Assembly: GCF_029937855.1 (NCBI RefSeq)
Contig: NZ_JAPYPC010000006.1
Coordinates: forward strand, 62,001-126,000
Direction of reading: 5' to 3'
DNA from: Christiangramia sp.
GTDB taxonomy: Bacteria > Bacteroidota > Bacteroidia > Flavobacteriales > Flavobacteriaceae
Length of the DNA stretch: 64,000 nucleotides
Shown here one piece after another: positions 1-8,960 of this stretch. The stretch's first letter is position 1, and every line of letters starts with the position of its first letter. Position numbers and translations under genes: made by a program. Below the pieces are notes generated by a model. The model did no database searches, had not been told where the DNA came from, and saw nothing but the letters and a program-made list of their open reading frames with translations.

Positions 1-1
1 T

Positions 2-913
2 TCTGAATTTGATAAGATGGCAGCCTACCTGCGAAAAAATAAAGTTAGCCATATTACTGATATAAATGATTTTCCATATGCTTATCGACAAATTCCCCCT
101 TCTGCCAGTGGTTTTACCTGGGGATATGGTGATAAGGAATTATTTCGCTATTATTTGAATACTAATCCTGTTGGTGAAAGCCAGCAGCCAAGACTGGATG
201 TATTGTTAACGGTAAGTACCCACGATCCTTTTGTCATTGCCGAGCCTGAAAAATATACAGAAAAATTTGAGGAGAAAATGAGTGAGTTCGGTTTTAGTGA
301 AGAGAAAAAAGAGAATTATAGAAATTACCGGGAACAATATACGAGTATTTTATTCGCTGATGACGCTATTAAAAATCTAATAGAATCGTACAAGGAACGG
401 GAAGATTTTGAGAATACTATCTTTTTGATTACCGGTGATCATAGGATTCCGGAAACTCCCATGGCTTCTAAAATTGATCGTTATCATGTTCCTTTGATCA
501 TTTATTCCCCTATGATCAACCGGCCGGCTGAATTTGAATCGGTTTCCTCTCATTTTGATATTGCACCAAGTTTAATATCGTTTCTGAAAAACAACTATGA
601 TATAAAATCCCCTGAGATGAACAGTTTTATTGGTAGGGGTTTAGATACTACCAGAAACTTCCAGAACATTCACCAAATTCCTATGATGCAAACTAAAACT
701 GAGGTAATAGATTTTGTAATGGGGGAATATCATCTAAATGGAGACAATTTATATAGACTAAACCAGGAATTTACAGAAGTATTCGTTGATGATCCTATAA
801 AGGAAGATGAACTGCGAAATGAATTCAATCAGTTTAAGATTAAAAACTCCGAGATTATAAATGGAAAAAAAATAGTACCGGATTCTATAGTTGAAAGATA
901 TACGATCAACTAA
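2..913 (+). CDS. LtaS-like sulfatase-fold membrane protein, C-terminal part (5' end outside window)
   Basis: The reading frame is open from base 2, before the first ATG at 17, so the gene almost certainly starts upstream and only about 300 C-terminal residues are visible. Motifs typical of the alkaline-phosphatase/sulfatase fold of LtaS-type phosphoglycerol transferases are present: STHDPF, then ITGDHR, then YHVPLIIYSP and SHFDIAPSL. In that family the extracytoplasmic domain moves phospho-alcohol groups onto an envelope polymer; the exact substrate here is unknown. The N-terminal membrane segments and the nucleophile Thr are not in the window. It converges on the next gene with a 4-base overlap of the ends. 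Its closeness to a glycosyltransferase and a YaiO-type barrel suggests a surface polysaccharide role (inference). Confidence 0.75.
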   Translation, partial: SEFDKMAAYLRKNKVSHITDINDFPYAYRQIPPSASGFTWGYGDKELFRYYLNTNPVGESQQPRLDVLLTVSTHDPFVIAEPEKYTEKFEEKMSEFGFSEEKKENYRNYREQYTSILFADDAIKNLIESYKEREDFENTIFLITGDHRIPETPMASKIDRYHVPLIIYSPMINRPAEFESVSSHFDIAPSLISFLKNNYDIKSPEMNSFIGRGLDTTRNFQNIHQIPMMQTKTEVIDFVMGEYHLNGDNLYRLNQEFTEVFVDDPIKEDELRNEFNQFKIKNSEIINGKKIVPDSIVERYTIN

Positions 914-2070
914 TTATATATACGTTCTGAATATTGTTCTAAAATATTTGAAATTAAAGGCCTGTAATAATTCCAGAAGAAACTGCTACGTTCCATAATA
1001 TTCCTATCATCATAAAATAAGCCTTTGAAAAAACTAATACCTGTAAAGTAAGAACTCCCCATTCCTACAGGATTATCTGCAAAATCACCAGAGAAATAAT
1101 AGAAATTATAATCATCCCCAAGGTGTTGCGTAACCGCAGGAAAAGTGGAAGGAATACCGTATTTTTTTAGCTCTTCGAGGCCCTTGGAATTGGCATCAAT
1201 CACAAATTTGGAAACTGTTGTATTCACTTCATTATTCCAAGAAATAATATCGAACCAAAAAGGATATTTTATTCGTTCAGGAAGTGAATATTCTTTTTGA
1301 AAATTTGCTTCTGTAATAATATAAGGCATGGCATTTTTCAGATGGGTTTCATCTTCCAGGATCACTACCTGATCCTGATTGTTTACAAAAGCAATCCCTG
1401 AATTTTTAAACGGCCATTCTCCGTTATGGGAATTCCGGTAATTCCTAACCAGCCATTTTGGAAGTTCCTTGTTTTCCTGCAGGTTGAGGTTGTCAAAAAA
1501 ACGGGCTGTCCAGCCGCTCCATTTCAGCTGAAAAATTTCCTCGAATTGATTCCTATTTTCAAAAGCCGTAGGCGAGCCAATGGTATTAAATTCGGTGATA
1601 ATTAATTTATTCTTTTCTTTCAATAATTTGAGTAACTGCAAATCTTGGTCACTCAAGCCACCATAAAGGATACCAGAACGTTCTTTTTCATCTTCCTCCT
1701 GAAACCACTCGTTGTTATATATTCCGTAAGTATCAGTGAAATAAGCCAAATCTGCATCATTGCTTAACTGGTTTAATTTTGAAAATGAGAATCTTTCAAG
1801 GCCTTTTAGATTAAATTTCTCATTTTCTTCAGGAAAAAAGCCAAAATAATCCTCTTCTACTTTATATGATTTTTCTGAAGTTTTAGTGTATTTTTCATGG
1901 TTTAGAATCCAGTTGAGTGAGATATGTTCCTGGCCTTCTGTGGTGAGTACCGTCTTATCTATAATTGCAATAACCAGTTTTGTATTTGGAGTGAAAAGCC
2001 AGGCCAGCCACATGATAGTAGGAAGCCCGATGAAAAGGAGCAGGATTCCCAGGAAGAGACGTTTTCTCAT
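910..2070 (-). CDS. unrecognised membrane-anchored extracytoplasmic protein
   Basis: A 386-residue protein with one N-terminal hydrophobic segment (about residues 5-27, LFLGILLLFIGLPTIMWLAW) and a long soluble remainder, so probably anchored in the inner membrane with the rest in the periplasm. I recognise no family. The middle has a short alpha/beta-like stretch around SDQDLQLLKLLKEKNKLIITEFNT, which could belong to a Rossmann-like or deacetylase/hydrolase fold, but no catalytic motif is clear. It follows the YaiO-type gene on the same strand with a 2-base gap, so the two are probably cotranscribed. Context suggests a part in exopolysaccharide assembly or modification, which is a guess from neighbours only. 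Confidence 0.6.
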   Translation of the reverse strand: MRKRLFLGILLLFIGLPTIMWLAWLFTPNTKLVIAIIDKTVLTTEGQEHISLNWILNHEKYTKTSEKSYKVEEDYFGFFPEENEKFNLKGLERFSFSKLNQLSNDADLAYFTDTYGIYNNEWFQEEDEKERSGILYGGLSDQDLQLLKLLKEKNKLIITEFNTIGSPTAFENRNQFEEIFQLKWSGWTARFFDNLNLQENKELPKWLVRNYRNSHNGEWPFKNSGIAFVNNQDQVVILEDETHLKNAMPYIITEANFQKEYSLPERIKYPFWFDIISWNNEVNTTVSKFVIDANSKGLEELKKYGIPSTFPAVTQHLGDDYNFYYFSGDFADNPVGMGSSYFTGISFFKGLFYDDRNIMERSSFFWNYYRPLISNILEQYSERIYN

Positions 2071-2072
2071 TT

Positions 2073-3338
2073 CTAGAATCTTTTGAAATATCCTACGCCC
2101 ACTGAAATTTGGTTGCCGCGAGTGTCCGGAGCATATTCCTGATCTTCCAGTTCTGCATTAATGAAAAATATATTGGTACTATTTACCGACATTCTGTATC
2201 CCACAGAGATATTATTTGACTTTAATTTATAGGGATCCTGGTACAGGATATTGTTTGTGTTATCATCTGGCGAGATTCCTGTTCCAATTCCAAAACTTAA
2301 ATAATCATCGGCACCTGCAATATAATAACGCACATTCAGGGCATAGGAGTGGGAAACATTTTCTTCATCTGGAGTAAGATAGGTCCTTGCATTCAACCAA
2401 AAGTTACTGATGTATTTACCAACTGATGCCGTATAAATCCAGGTTTCTTCATCAAAACTTAACATCCTAAAACCCACTTCGCCCTCAAAAGCTGCCGGTA
2501 AATTGGCAAAAAGGGATGCTCCAACCCGATAATCAGGGAATATACTACCACTACTGGATAAACCGCCGCTAAGGTAGGCATAGAAAGTATCTGAAATACT
2601 GGGATATGCATCAATCACTAGTTGGGTGCCGTTAGAACTGAATCTGTTGGCATAATTAAGCCTCCCGATAATAGAACCTAATTTGGTACTTCTGGAGTAG
2701 TCGATACTGGCAAGGTGCCAGGGATCATCAAAACGATTCTCAAAATTGACAAACTCATAATCTACCCCAATCTGATTTCTTGCTGAAACGTTGCGAATGG
2801 ATTCTCCCAGGGAACGAGCTTCAGTTAATTTTGGGTTTATCTTTAAGAGTTGATTTAAAGTATTACTGGCTTCAGAATATTGCTGTAAATCTTTTTGAAC
2901 TTTTGCTTTTAAGAGAAGGAGCTCTTCAGATTTTGGATTAGTTTTTATACCAGTGTTCAGTATTTCCAAAGCTTTTTCTGAATTATCATTCCAGTATTCC
3001 AGGCTGGCGTAGGCGAGAGAACCATCTTCATGGCCGGGATTTTCATTCAGAACCCTTTCAAAAGCGACCCTAGCACTGTCAATTTTATCTGTCCATGTAT
3101 AAAGTCTCCCAAGGAATATTCTAATATCGGCATAAGAAGGGCTTTTTTCGAGTGCCAATTGGGTGAGTTCTATTGCTTTTGGATAGTTATCTTCGTCAAA
3201 AGCAGCAATTCTTGCTTTTTGAAATAGCTCGTCAGTAGTAAATTCCTCTTCCTGCGCAATCGAAGAAGTAGTGAAAAAAAACACGAAAAAGAACAAAAGT
3301 AGGGGGGATGTAATTTTGGATTTCATACAATAGGGCAT
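2073..3338 (-). CDS. TPR protein with YaiO-type outer-membrane beta-barrel
   Basis: Residues 1-29 form a signal peptide (LLLFFFVFFFTTSSIAQ). Residues about 35-185 are tetratricopeptide repeats (AIELTQLALEKSPSYADIRIF, then ALEILNTGIKTNPKSEELL and a third copy). From about residue 195 the sequence turns into alternating, aromatic-rich beta strands ending in an F (VGVGYFKRF), as expected for an outer-membrane barrel of the YaiO family. TPR-plus-barrel proteins commonly serve as export channels and scaffolds for exopolysaccharides in Gram-negative secretion systems (compare PgaA). Here it sits opposite a HEAT protein and a glycosyltransferase, which fits polysaccharide export. It is the first gene of a two-gene minus-strand unit. 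Confidence 0.75.
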   Translation of the reverse strand: MPYCMKSKITSPLLLFFFVFFFTTSSIAQEEEFTTDELFQKARIAAFDEDNYPKAIELTQLALEKSPSYADIRIFLGRLYTWTDKIDSARVAFERVLNENPGHEDGSLAYASLEYWNDNSEKALEILNTGIKTNPKSEELLLLKAKVQKDLQQYSEASNTLNQLLKINPKLTEARSLGESIRNVSARNQIGVDYEFVNFENRFDDPWHLASIDYSRSTKLGSIIGRLNYANRFSSNGTQLVIDAYPSISDTFYAYLSGGLSSSGSIFPDYRVGASLFANLPAAFEGEVGFRMLSFDEETWIYTASVGKYISNFWLNARTYLTPDEENVSHSYALNVRYYIAGADDYLSFGIGTGISPDDNTNNILYQDPYKLKSNNISVGYRMSVNSTNIFFINAELEDQEYAPDTRGNQISVGVGYFKRF

Positions 3339-3692
3339 ATTATTTTAGAACAATATTCCTGTTGAAAGACTAATGTTTGTAGGTTAAAAAAGTTTCAGCA
3401 GTAAAAAATAAATATTCTAAAGTCGTCGCAATATAATAGCTTTAAGTAAATTGAGTAATAAATAGCTATAAATTTTGTCTACTAAATGATTACGAAAAAA
3501 TCAACATAATAAAACTAAAAATATTATTCTTGCGTATGTTTTCTCTAATTACTGGCTAGAACTGACCAATCTACAAAAATTAGAAAGTTATTTCTTACAC
3601 AAATGCCCTTCATTTACGGACAAAAAGCATGTATAAGCTTTATAAGGATTGATTTTCAGATGTATTTATTATATTTCCATAAATAATTTCGA
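3339..3692. promoter_or_regulatory. divergent intergenic region between export and synthesis genes
   Basis: A 354-base AT-rich gap separates the minus-strand YaiO unit from the plus-strand receiver/HEAT/glycosyltransferase unit, so it must carry both promoters. I see no open frame, no strong hairpin and no exact TAnnTTTG element that I would defend. Confidence 0.4.
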
Positions 3693-4046
3693 ATGAGGAA
3701 GATCCTGGTAATTCAAGAGGATATCGTTATTCTTAAAATTATTGAAAGATTAGTTAGTCTCAATGGTTTTGATTGTAAGGCAATTAGATCCCTGGAGGCA
3801 CTTTCAATTGAAGATCAACAAACCAATTTCGAATTTATTATAACTGATATTTTATTTGAAGGAATAGCTCCGTTGCAGTTTATAGCTCAGGTTCAGGAGG
3901 TTATTCCCCATAAAAATTTGCTCATAGTAACCAATATGGGACAGGATAAGATAAAACAGGAAATATTTGCCTTGCAGGGTATTACAGGGTTTTATGCTGT
4001 TCCTATAGATCTGGATGAAATTGAAGCCATAATACAAGCCTACTAA
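3693..4046 (+). CDS. stand-alone response-regulator receiver protein, degenerate
   Basis: A 117-residue single receiver domain with no output domain. The acidic pair is E9-D10, the phospho-acceptor is D52 (IITDILF) and the conserved Thr is in LIVTNMG. The normally invariant Lys before the KP turn is replaced: the sequence reads FYAVPID where YLxKPF is expected. That Lys is important for phosphorylation-driven switching, so this may be a weakly phosphorylated or constitutive pseudo-receiver. The stop codon touches the start of the HEAT-repeat gene (shared base 4046), indicating translational coupling, so it probably acts by protein contact on the downstream membrane protein or glycosyltransferase (inference). 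Confidence 0.75.
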   Translation: MRKILVIQEDIVILKIIERLVSLNGFDCKAIRSLEALSIEDQQTNFEFIITDILFEGIAPLQFIAQVQEVIPHKNLLIVTNMGQDKIKQEIFALQGITGFYAVPIDLDEIEAIIQAY

Positions 4047-5095
4047 TGAATGAAGCAAGAATACTTTTATTCATCGCGATTGTTTTTTTAGTTCTGGTAA
4101 TATATTGGATATCTATTACCATTAGTCTTATTTACAGGAATAGAAGAACTTCCAGGTTAAATAAGATTGAAAATACCTTTGCAGATATTGTAAGTCGGTA
4201 TTTATACAATGATCCTGTTAATCCCATAACTTTAAATGAAATTACTGCCAGGCTCAAAAATGTAGGTATCAGGCCAAAGAATAAAAATAATATTCAGTTT
4301 CTTATAAGGCTTATGATTCGCACTCAGCGAACTATTTTGGGGAGTAATTTCACCAAACTTCAGCAATTATATACCCAGATTCCTCCTTATGGCGTTTCCA
4401 TTAAAAAAATATCCAGTTGGAGCTGGTATAGAAAGGCAAGGGGAATTCGAGAGATCTATGAAATGAACCAGTCTCAGTATTTTGAAGAGATCTTTAAATA
4501 TCGCAACGATAAGAATATTTATGTTAGGAGAGAGGCCCAGATTGCGCTGGTAGTTTTTTTAGGTTGGGAAAGTTTAAGGTTCCTTCCTTATCTTGAAAGA
4601 AATATGACTTTGTGGCAACAGATAAAAATTGTAGAGAAACTTTACGATCTATATCCTAAACCGGAGCTTAAATGGTTGCATAAAGCCTACAAGACCGAAA
4701 AACTTTTTGGTAAAAAGCTGCTAATGCGTATTATTAGAAAGTATTTGCTGCATGGGGAAGTAGATTATATTATTGATAATTTAAACCATGAAGATTACGA
4801 GGTACGTGAAACTGCAATTTACTGCATTCAAACCTTTGCAGTTCCTTTGTCCACGATGGCTTATATTAAAGAATTGTATGATGAAATTCCCAATGCCACA
4901 CAGCAAGGACAGTTGTTGACTTATATATTTGAAAATTCAGATATTGATTTAGATTTTTATCTGAAGCAGCTTTATAGCGATAACGATGAACTTAAACTTA
5001 GTGTGGCAGAAATTCTATGGAATAATGGTTATAAGGAGAAAGTTCAGGAATTTTATTACCAGCAGTATCCTAATTCAGTATTAAATGTGGGATAG
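4046..5095 (+). CDS. membrane-anchored HEAT-repeat protein
   Basis: A 349-residue protein with one N-terminal transmembrane helix (about residues 6-28, LLFIAIVFLVLVIYWISITI) followed by a cytosolic, all-helical region. Several roughly 30-residue helical pairs such as YVRREAQIALVVFLGWESLRFL and YEVRETAIYCIQTFAVPL resemble HEAT-like repeats, which serve as protein-binding scaffolds. It overlaps the receiver gene at its start and the glycosyltransferase gene at its end (11 bases), so the three are a tight operon. A scaffold coupling the receiver to the glycosyltransferase is plausible but unproven. Confidence 0.7.
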   Translation: MNEARILLFIAIVFLVLVIYWISITISLIYRNRRTSRLNKIENTFADIVSRYLYNDPVNPITLNEITARLKNVGIRPKNKNNIQFLIRLMIRTQRTILGSNFTKLQQLYTQIPPYGVSIKKISSWSWYRKARGIREIYEMNQSQYFEEIFKYRNDKNIYVRREAQIALVVFLGWESLRFLPYLERNMTLWQQIKIVEKLYDLYPKPELKWLHKAYKTEKLFGKKLLMRIIRKYLLHGEVDYIIDNLNHEDYEVRETAIYCIQTFAVPLSTMAYIKELYDEIPNATQQGQLLTYIFENSDIDLDFYLKQLYSDNDELKLSVAEILWNNGYKEKVQEFYYQQYPNSVLNVG

Positions 5096-6545
5096 TGCCG
5101 AAGGCTTCTTTGGAAGTTATTATCTCTACTGGATAAGTGTATTCTTATTTATTGGTTATGGTGCCAGTTTATTAACTTTATATCTAAGCGGAATTCTTCT
5201 TGCCAGAAGATCGATTAAAAGAACTAAACAACGATCTGTCTTTTTACGTGCTGAAGATATTGTTAGCGCTACAGATATACCATCGGTCACTGTGATTGCC
5301 CCGGCTTATAATGAAGGACTTACCATAGTGGAGAATGTTAAGTCTTTGCTTTCAATTCAGTATCCTTATTATGAATTGATTTTAGTAAATGACGGGAGTA
5401 AGGATGATTCGCTGCAAAAACTTATTGATGAGTTTGATCTTGAAAAGCAGGATGCAACATTCATAACCCAGCCTATACCCACAGCTTCTGTAAAATACAT
5501 ATACAGGAGTCGGAAGAAAAAGTACACTCATCTTACCGTAATCGATAAAAACAATGGAGGTAAAGCAGATGCCATCAATGCAGGTGTGAATTTCGCTACC
5601 ACAGAATTGGTGATCTTTACAGATGTAGATTGTATCATAGAGCAGGATGCAATTTTGAAAATGGTAAGACCTTATCTTGAAGAAGATGATAAAGAAATTA
5701 TTGGTTGTGGTGGAGGAATAGGGATCGCCAACGATTCTATTATAAAGGACGGTATTTTAACCGAACTTCGTTTGCCTCACAGGCTTATTCCTATGACGCA
5801 GGTTGTAGAATATATTCGATCATTTTTACTGGGAAGAATGGCCTGGAGCGAGATCAACGGACTCATGCTTATATCTGGCGCATTTGGGATGTATCCCCGA
5901 AAGCGGGTTATTGAAGTCGGCGGCTTCAATCCTAAAACGGTGGGGGAAGATCTGGAGCTATGTATCAGGCTGAGAAAACACATGGAAGAGAAAGATATAC
6001 CGTATAAAATAGTTTATCTGCCCGAAACGCTTTGCTGGACAGAAGCCCCTTCAGATTATAAAATATTGATCTTGCAGCGTGATCGTTGGGCCCGTGGATT
6101 ATGGGAAACAATGAGTTTACATAAGGATTTACTGTTCAATAAAAAATACCGCCAAATGGGAATTTTATACTATCCTTATTGGCTTATATTTGAATTTGGT
6201 GCGCCAATTGTGGAATTTACGGGGATTATCTGTATTATAGCTTTTACTATTTTTGGATGGATCAACTGGCCTTTCGCGATATTGTTATTTCTTGCAACTT
6301 ATCTTGTAGGCTGTGTATTTTCCACGATCGCAATTTTTATGTATATCAAAAGCTTTGATCATTATACCAAACCCAAACAGATCGTAGAACTGTTATTGGC
6401 AGCATATCTGGAACCTTTTATTTATCATCCTTTAATATTGTTCGGTCAGATAAAAGGATATTATAAAAAACTCTTTGATATCTCTTCCGGGTGGGGAAAT
6501 ATGACCAGAAAAGGCTTTAAGGTTACAAAATCGCAACAATCCTAG
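5085..6545 (+). CDS. processive family 2 glycosyltransferase, membrane-embedded
   Basis: A 486-residue protein with an N-terminal membrane segment (about residues 8-37), a cytosolic GT-A domain (about 60-340) and several C-terminal membrane helices (about 355-455). It carries the D,D,D,QxxRW signature of processive beta-glycosyltransferases such as PgaC/hyaluronan/cellulose synthases: VNDGSKDD, FTDVDC, GEDLELC and QRDRW. Such enzymes polymerise a sugar from an NDP-sugar donor and pass the chain through the membrane. The sugar cannot be read from the sequence. Together with the YaiO-type barrel and LtaS-like protein this is the synthetic core of a predicted exopolysaccharide system. Confidence 0.85.
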   Translation: MWDSAEGFFGSYYLYWISVFLFIGYGASLLTLYLSGILLARRSIKRTKQRSVFLRAEDIVSATDIPSVTVIAPAYNEGLTIVENVKSLLSIQYPYYELILVNDGSKDDSLQKLIDEFDLEKQDATFITQPIPTASVKYIYRSRKKKYTHLTVIDKNNGGKADAINAGVNFATTELVIFTDVDCIIEQDAILKMVRPYLEEDDKEIIGCGGGIGIANDSIIKDGILTELRLPHRLIPMTQVVEYIRSFLLGRMAWSEINGLMLISGAFGMYPRKRVIEVGGFNPKTVGEDLELCIRLRKHMEEKDIPYKIVYLPETLCWTEAPSDYKILILQRDRWARGLWETMSLHKDLLFNKKYRQMGILYYPYWLIFEFGAPIVEFTGIICIIAFTIFGWINWPFAILLFLATYLVGCVFSTIAIFMYIKSFDHYTKPKQIVELLLAAYLEPFIYHPLILFGQIKGYYKKLFDISSGWGNMTRKGFKVTKSQQS

Positions 6546-6600
6546 ATAGACTATTTTCCTTAACTTGGTTAATATTTCAGTCTAAACTATAGATGTCCCC

Positions 6601-7509
6601 ATGAATTTTAAAAATCTAATTTTCTTTATACTTCCTTTGTTTTGTTTTGCACAGGAAAGCAATATAGTAATAACCGGGGAAGCAAAGATTTCCTATCAAA
6701 AATTCGGGAGAGGTTTTCCTGTTCTTATAATCAATGGGGGACCGGGGATGAATAGTAATGGGTTTGCTTCTTTGGCAGCCTTACTTTCAAAGAATAATAC
6801 AACCATTATCTATGATCAAAGGGGAACGGGCAAATCTGGATTAAAAAACCCAACCCATTCAGAAATAAGTATAGAAAATTTAGTTGAAGATATTGAGAAA
6901 CTCAGAGTAGTTCTGGGATATGATCAATGGATCATTCTAGGTCATTCTTTCGGTGGAATGTTAGCTTATGCGTATGCAGCTGAATATCCAGAACGCATAA
7001 AAGCTATGATCCAGTCCCATAGTGGTGGGATGAGTTTAAACAATGTGGAGAAATTCGATATCACCAAAAGACTTACTGAGTCTGAAAATGATAGTCTTGT
7101 GCATTATTCTTTAATGGTGCAATCTACTCCGGGCAATTCGAACTTAATGAAACAGCGTGCAAAATATTTAGCAAAGGCATATTTGTATCATTAAAAATAT
7201 GAAGATCAAATCACCGAACGATTACTTCAGGTAAACCGAAATATAAATAGTCAAATATGGTCTGATATGCGCTCCACTGGTTTTGACAAAACAGAGGCAA
7301 TGAAAAGCTTTCAGAAACCAGTGTTGATATTGCATGGAGATTATGATCCTGTACCAGTTTCTATCGCCAAAAAGGCAGATGCTATCTTTCCCAATTCCAA
7401 ATTGCAGATCATGGAAAATTGCGGACATTATGGCTGGCTGGATAGACCGGATATTTACCTGAAAGAGGTTAAAAATTTTTTAAAAGAGAACTCTTCTTTA
7501 GTCAATTGA
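6601..7509 (+). pseudogene. proline iminopeptidase-like alpha/beta hydrolase, split by an in-frame stop
   Basis: Two open frames, 6601-7194 and about 7195-7509, lie in the same frame, separated only by a TAA at 7192-7194. Across the stop the protein reads as one hydrolase of about 300 residues. It has a signal peptide (FFILPLFCFAQ), the oxyanion motif NGGPGM and the nucleophile elbow GHSFGG before the stop. The acid loop HGDYDPVP and the catalytic His in CGHYGW lie after it. The triad is therefore divided and neither half can be active alone. An AAA-to-TAA change would explain it. Real decay, a sequencing error or readthrough cannot be told apart from the sequence alone. Confidence 0.8.
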
Positions 7510-7554
7510 TCTGGTAATTCTATCTTGTAGCAAGGTTAAAGAAAATAATTTCAA

Positions 7555-8397
7555 ATGGGAATTAGTAGTATAAAAGGGACAACAAGATTAGCCAATAACG
7601 TAGAGTTACCATATTTAGGTCTCGGTGTTTACAAAGCAGAGAATGGGAAAGAAGTGATAAGTTCTATTCATCATGCATTGGAGGCCGGATATAGACTTAT
7701 AGATACTGCTTCTTTTTACGGAAATGAGGAGGGAGTAGGAAAAGCTATAAACATGGCGAATGTATCCAGAGACGACATTTTCGTTACTTCCAAAATTTGG
7801 ATAAACGATCAGGGAGCAGAAAATACTCGCAAAGCATTTGATCAAACTTTGGAAAAGTTAGGATTCGATTATTTGGACCTCTATTTGATCCACTGGCCGG
7901 TTCCGGGAAAATATCTTGAAACCTGGAAAGTCTTTCAGGAGCTGTATGAAGAAGGAAAAGTTAGAGCCATAGGAGTGAGCAACTGCCTTCAACATCATCT
8001 TGAAAGTATTAAAGAGTTGGGAGGAGTGCAGCCCATGGTTTTACAAAATGAATTTCATCCAAGGCTTATCCAGCAGGATTTATTGAATTATTGTATTAAA
8101 AATAATATTCAGTATCAGGCCTGGTCTCCTTTTATGAGAGGTGAGATATTGGATAACAGCCTCATAAAGCAAATTGCTGAAAAATATAAGAAAACGGCGG
8201 CTCAGATCGTGATTAGATGGGATTTACAAAAAGGAGTGGCTACAATTCCCAAGAGTGTTCATAAAAGTAGAATTGAGGAGAACGCAATGGTTTTTGATTT
8301 TAGGTTAACTAATGATGAACTCAGCAAAATTGATACATTGGAAGATAATACCAGGACTGGAGCACATCCAGATCATTTTATGGAACACTTTAGCTGA
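7555..8397 (+). CDS. aldo/keto reductase
   Basis: A 280-residue cytosolic oxidoreductase of the AKR family, full length for the short bacterial 2,5-diketo-gluconate reductase-like branch. The catalytic tetrad is visible: D50 (RLIDTASFYGNE), Y55, K80 (VTSKIW) and H113 (YLIHWPVP). The C-terminal NADPH-binding part includes IPKSVHKSRIEEN. It reduces carbonyl compounds to alcohols with NADPH; the natural substrate cannot be inferred. It stands alone, 45 bases after the broken hydrolase, and is the last chromosomal gene before the tRNA and ICE. Confidence 0.9.
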   Translation: MGISSIKGTTRLANNVELPYLGLGVYKAENGKEVISSIHHALEAGYRLIDTASFYGNEEGVGKAINMANVSRDDIFVTSKIWINDQGAENTRKAFDQTLEKLGFDYLDLYLIHWPVPGKYLETWKVFQELYEEGKVRAIGVSNCLQHHLESIKELGGVQPMVLQNEFHPRLIQQDLLNYCIKNNIQYQAWSPFMRGEILDNSLIKQIAEKYKKTAAQIVIRWDLQKGVATIPKSVHKSRIEENAMVFDFRLTNDELSKIDTLEDNTRTGAHPDHFMEHFS

Positions 8398-8475
8398 AAA
8401 GAATATTTTTATTATTAATTCCTTTTGAAAATTGGAATAAAGCAATTTAATTTGCAAACCTTAATAGGGAGTGAT

Positions 8476-8671
8476 CCTTCGGCAAATATAAAGTTGAACT
8501 GTACCATAGTTTATCTTTAAAAAGCCGAAAAATCACAAACTGGCTTTTATATAGATTGGGATGTGGCCCTTCACCAAGCTTAGGATAAACTGCACCACAG
8601 GTATCTTTTGCGGGTCGAAAAACCATAAACTGGCAGGTGATCTGCTTATTACATAATTCGGGATGTGGCGC
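8476..8671. repeat. imperfect tandem repeat leading into the tRNA gene
   Basis: Unit A (8476-8567) and unit B (8568-8671) align imperfectly. Both begin CCTTC, share an ACTGnACCA block, share a CGAAAAA...AAACTGGC block, and end with GGGATGTGGC. In unit B this last element is the 5' end of the tRNA-Pro; in unit A it is followed by unrelated sequence. This looks like an old duplication of the tRNA's upstream region plus its first dozen bases. Confidence 0.55.
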
Positions 8672-8732
8672 AGTCTGGTAGCGTATACGCCTGGGGGGCG
8701 TGGGGTCGCAGGTTCAAATCCTGTCATCCCGA
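8659..8732 (+). tRNA. tRNA-Pro (anticodon GGG)
   Basis: A complete cloverleaf can be folded by hand. The acceptor arms CGGGATG and CATCCCG pair fully. The D stem is GCGC/GCGT. The anticodon stem is TACGC/GCGTG with loop CTGGGGG, placing anticodon GGG at 8693-8695. The T arm is GCAGG-TTCAAAT-CCTGT. The discriminator base is A and CCA is not encoded. It is the likely integration target of the element that begins just downstream. Confidence 0.95.
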
Positions 8733-8739
8733 CAATTAA

Positions 8740-8755
8740 GGTGTCAACGGACACC
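8740..8755 (+). terminator. short hairpin 3' of tRNA-Pro
   Basis: GGTGTC and GACACC form a perfect 6-bp stem with a 4-base loop, 8 bases after the tRNA. It is followed by an A-run rather than a T-run, so it could be a processing or terminator hairpin, or a recombinase site. Function is uncertain. Confidence 0.4.
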
Positions 8756-8762
8756 AAAAAAT

Positions 8763-8818
8763 AGCTAATCTTATGAAAATCAGCGATTTCAATTTTTTCT
8801 GAAATCATAAGATTAGCT
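8763..8818. terminator. 14-bp perfect inverted repeat between tRNA and integrase
   Basis: AGCTAATCTTATGA at 8763-8776 is the exact reverse complement of 8805-8818. The 28-base loop contains GATTTC, and the right arm region contains its complement GAAATC, so a second fold is possible. Its position just inside the putative element end fits either a terminator shielding the integrase from tRNA transcription or a recombination-protein site. Confidence 0.5.
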
Positions 8819-8897
8819 TTAATATCAATTCATAGGTTACCTATTCGGTTACCTAAATAGGTATCAATTTTTTCAGTAAATTGGTAATTCAATAGAC

Positions 8898-8924
8898 TTG
8901 ACTTTCGCAACGATTTGACTTTCG
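8898..8924 (+). promoter_or_regulatory. paired TTGACTTTCG direct repeats upstream of integrase
   Basis: The decamer TTGACTTTCG occurs at 8898-8907 and 8915-8924, 17 bases apart, shortly before the integrase start. Upstream, around 8833-8865, GGTTACCTA is also repeated. These could be arm-type binding sites of the integrase or excisionase, or promoter elements. The same decamer recurs elsewhere in the element (see findings). Confidence 0.4.
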
Positions 8925-8960
8925 TAAAACGAATCGATTATTCACCTAAAGCGAGAGAAT

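Noticed and set aside
8533-8808. Minus-strand frame of 91 codons covering the tRNA-Pro gene
   Set aside because: It is the antisense of the tRNA. The MTGFEPATPRPP-type peptide is a well-known false translation over tRNA genes.
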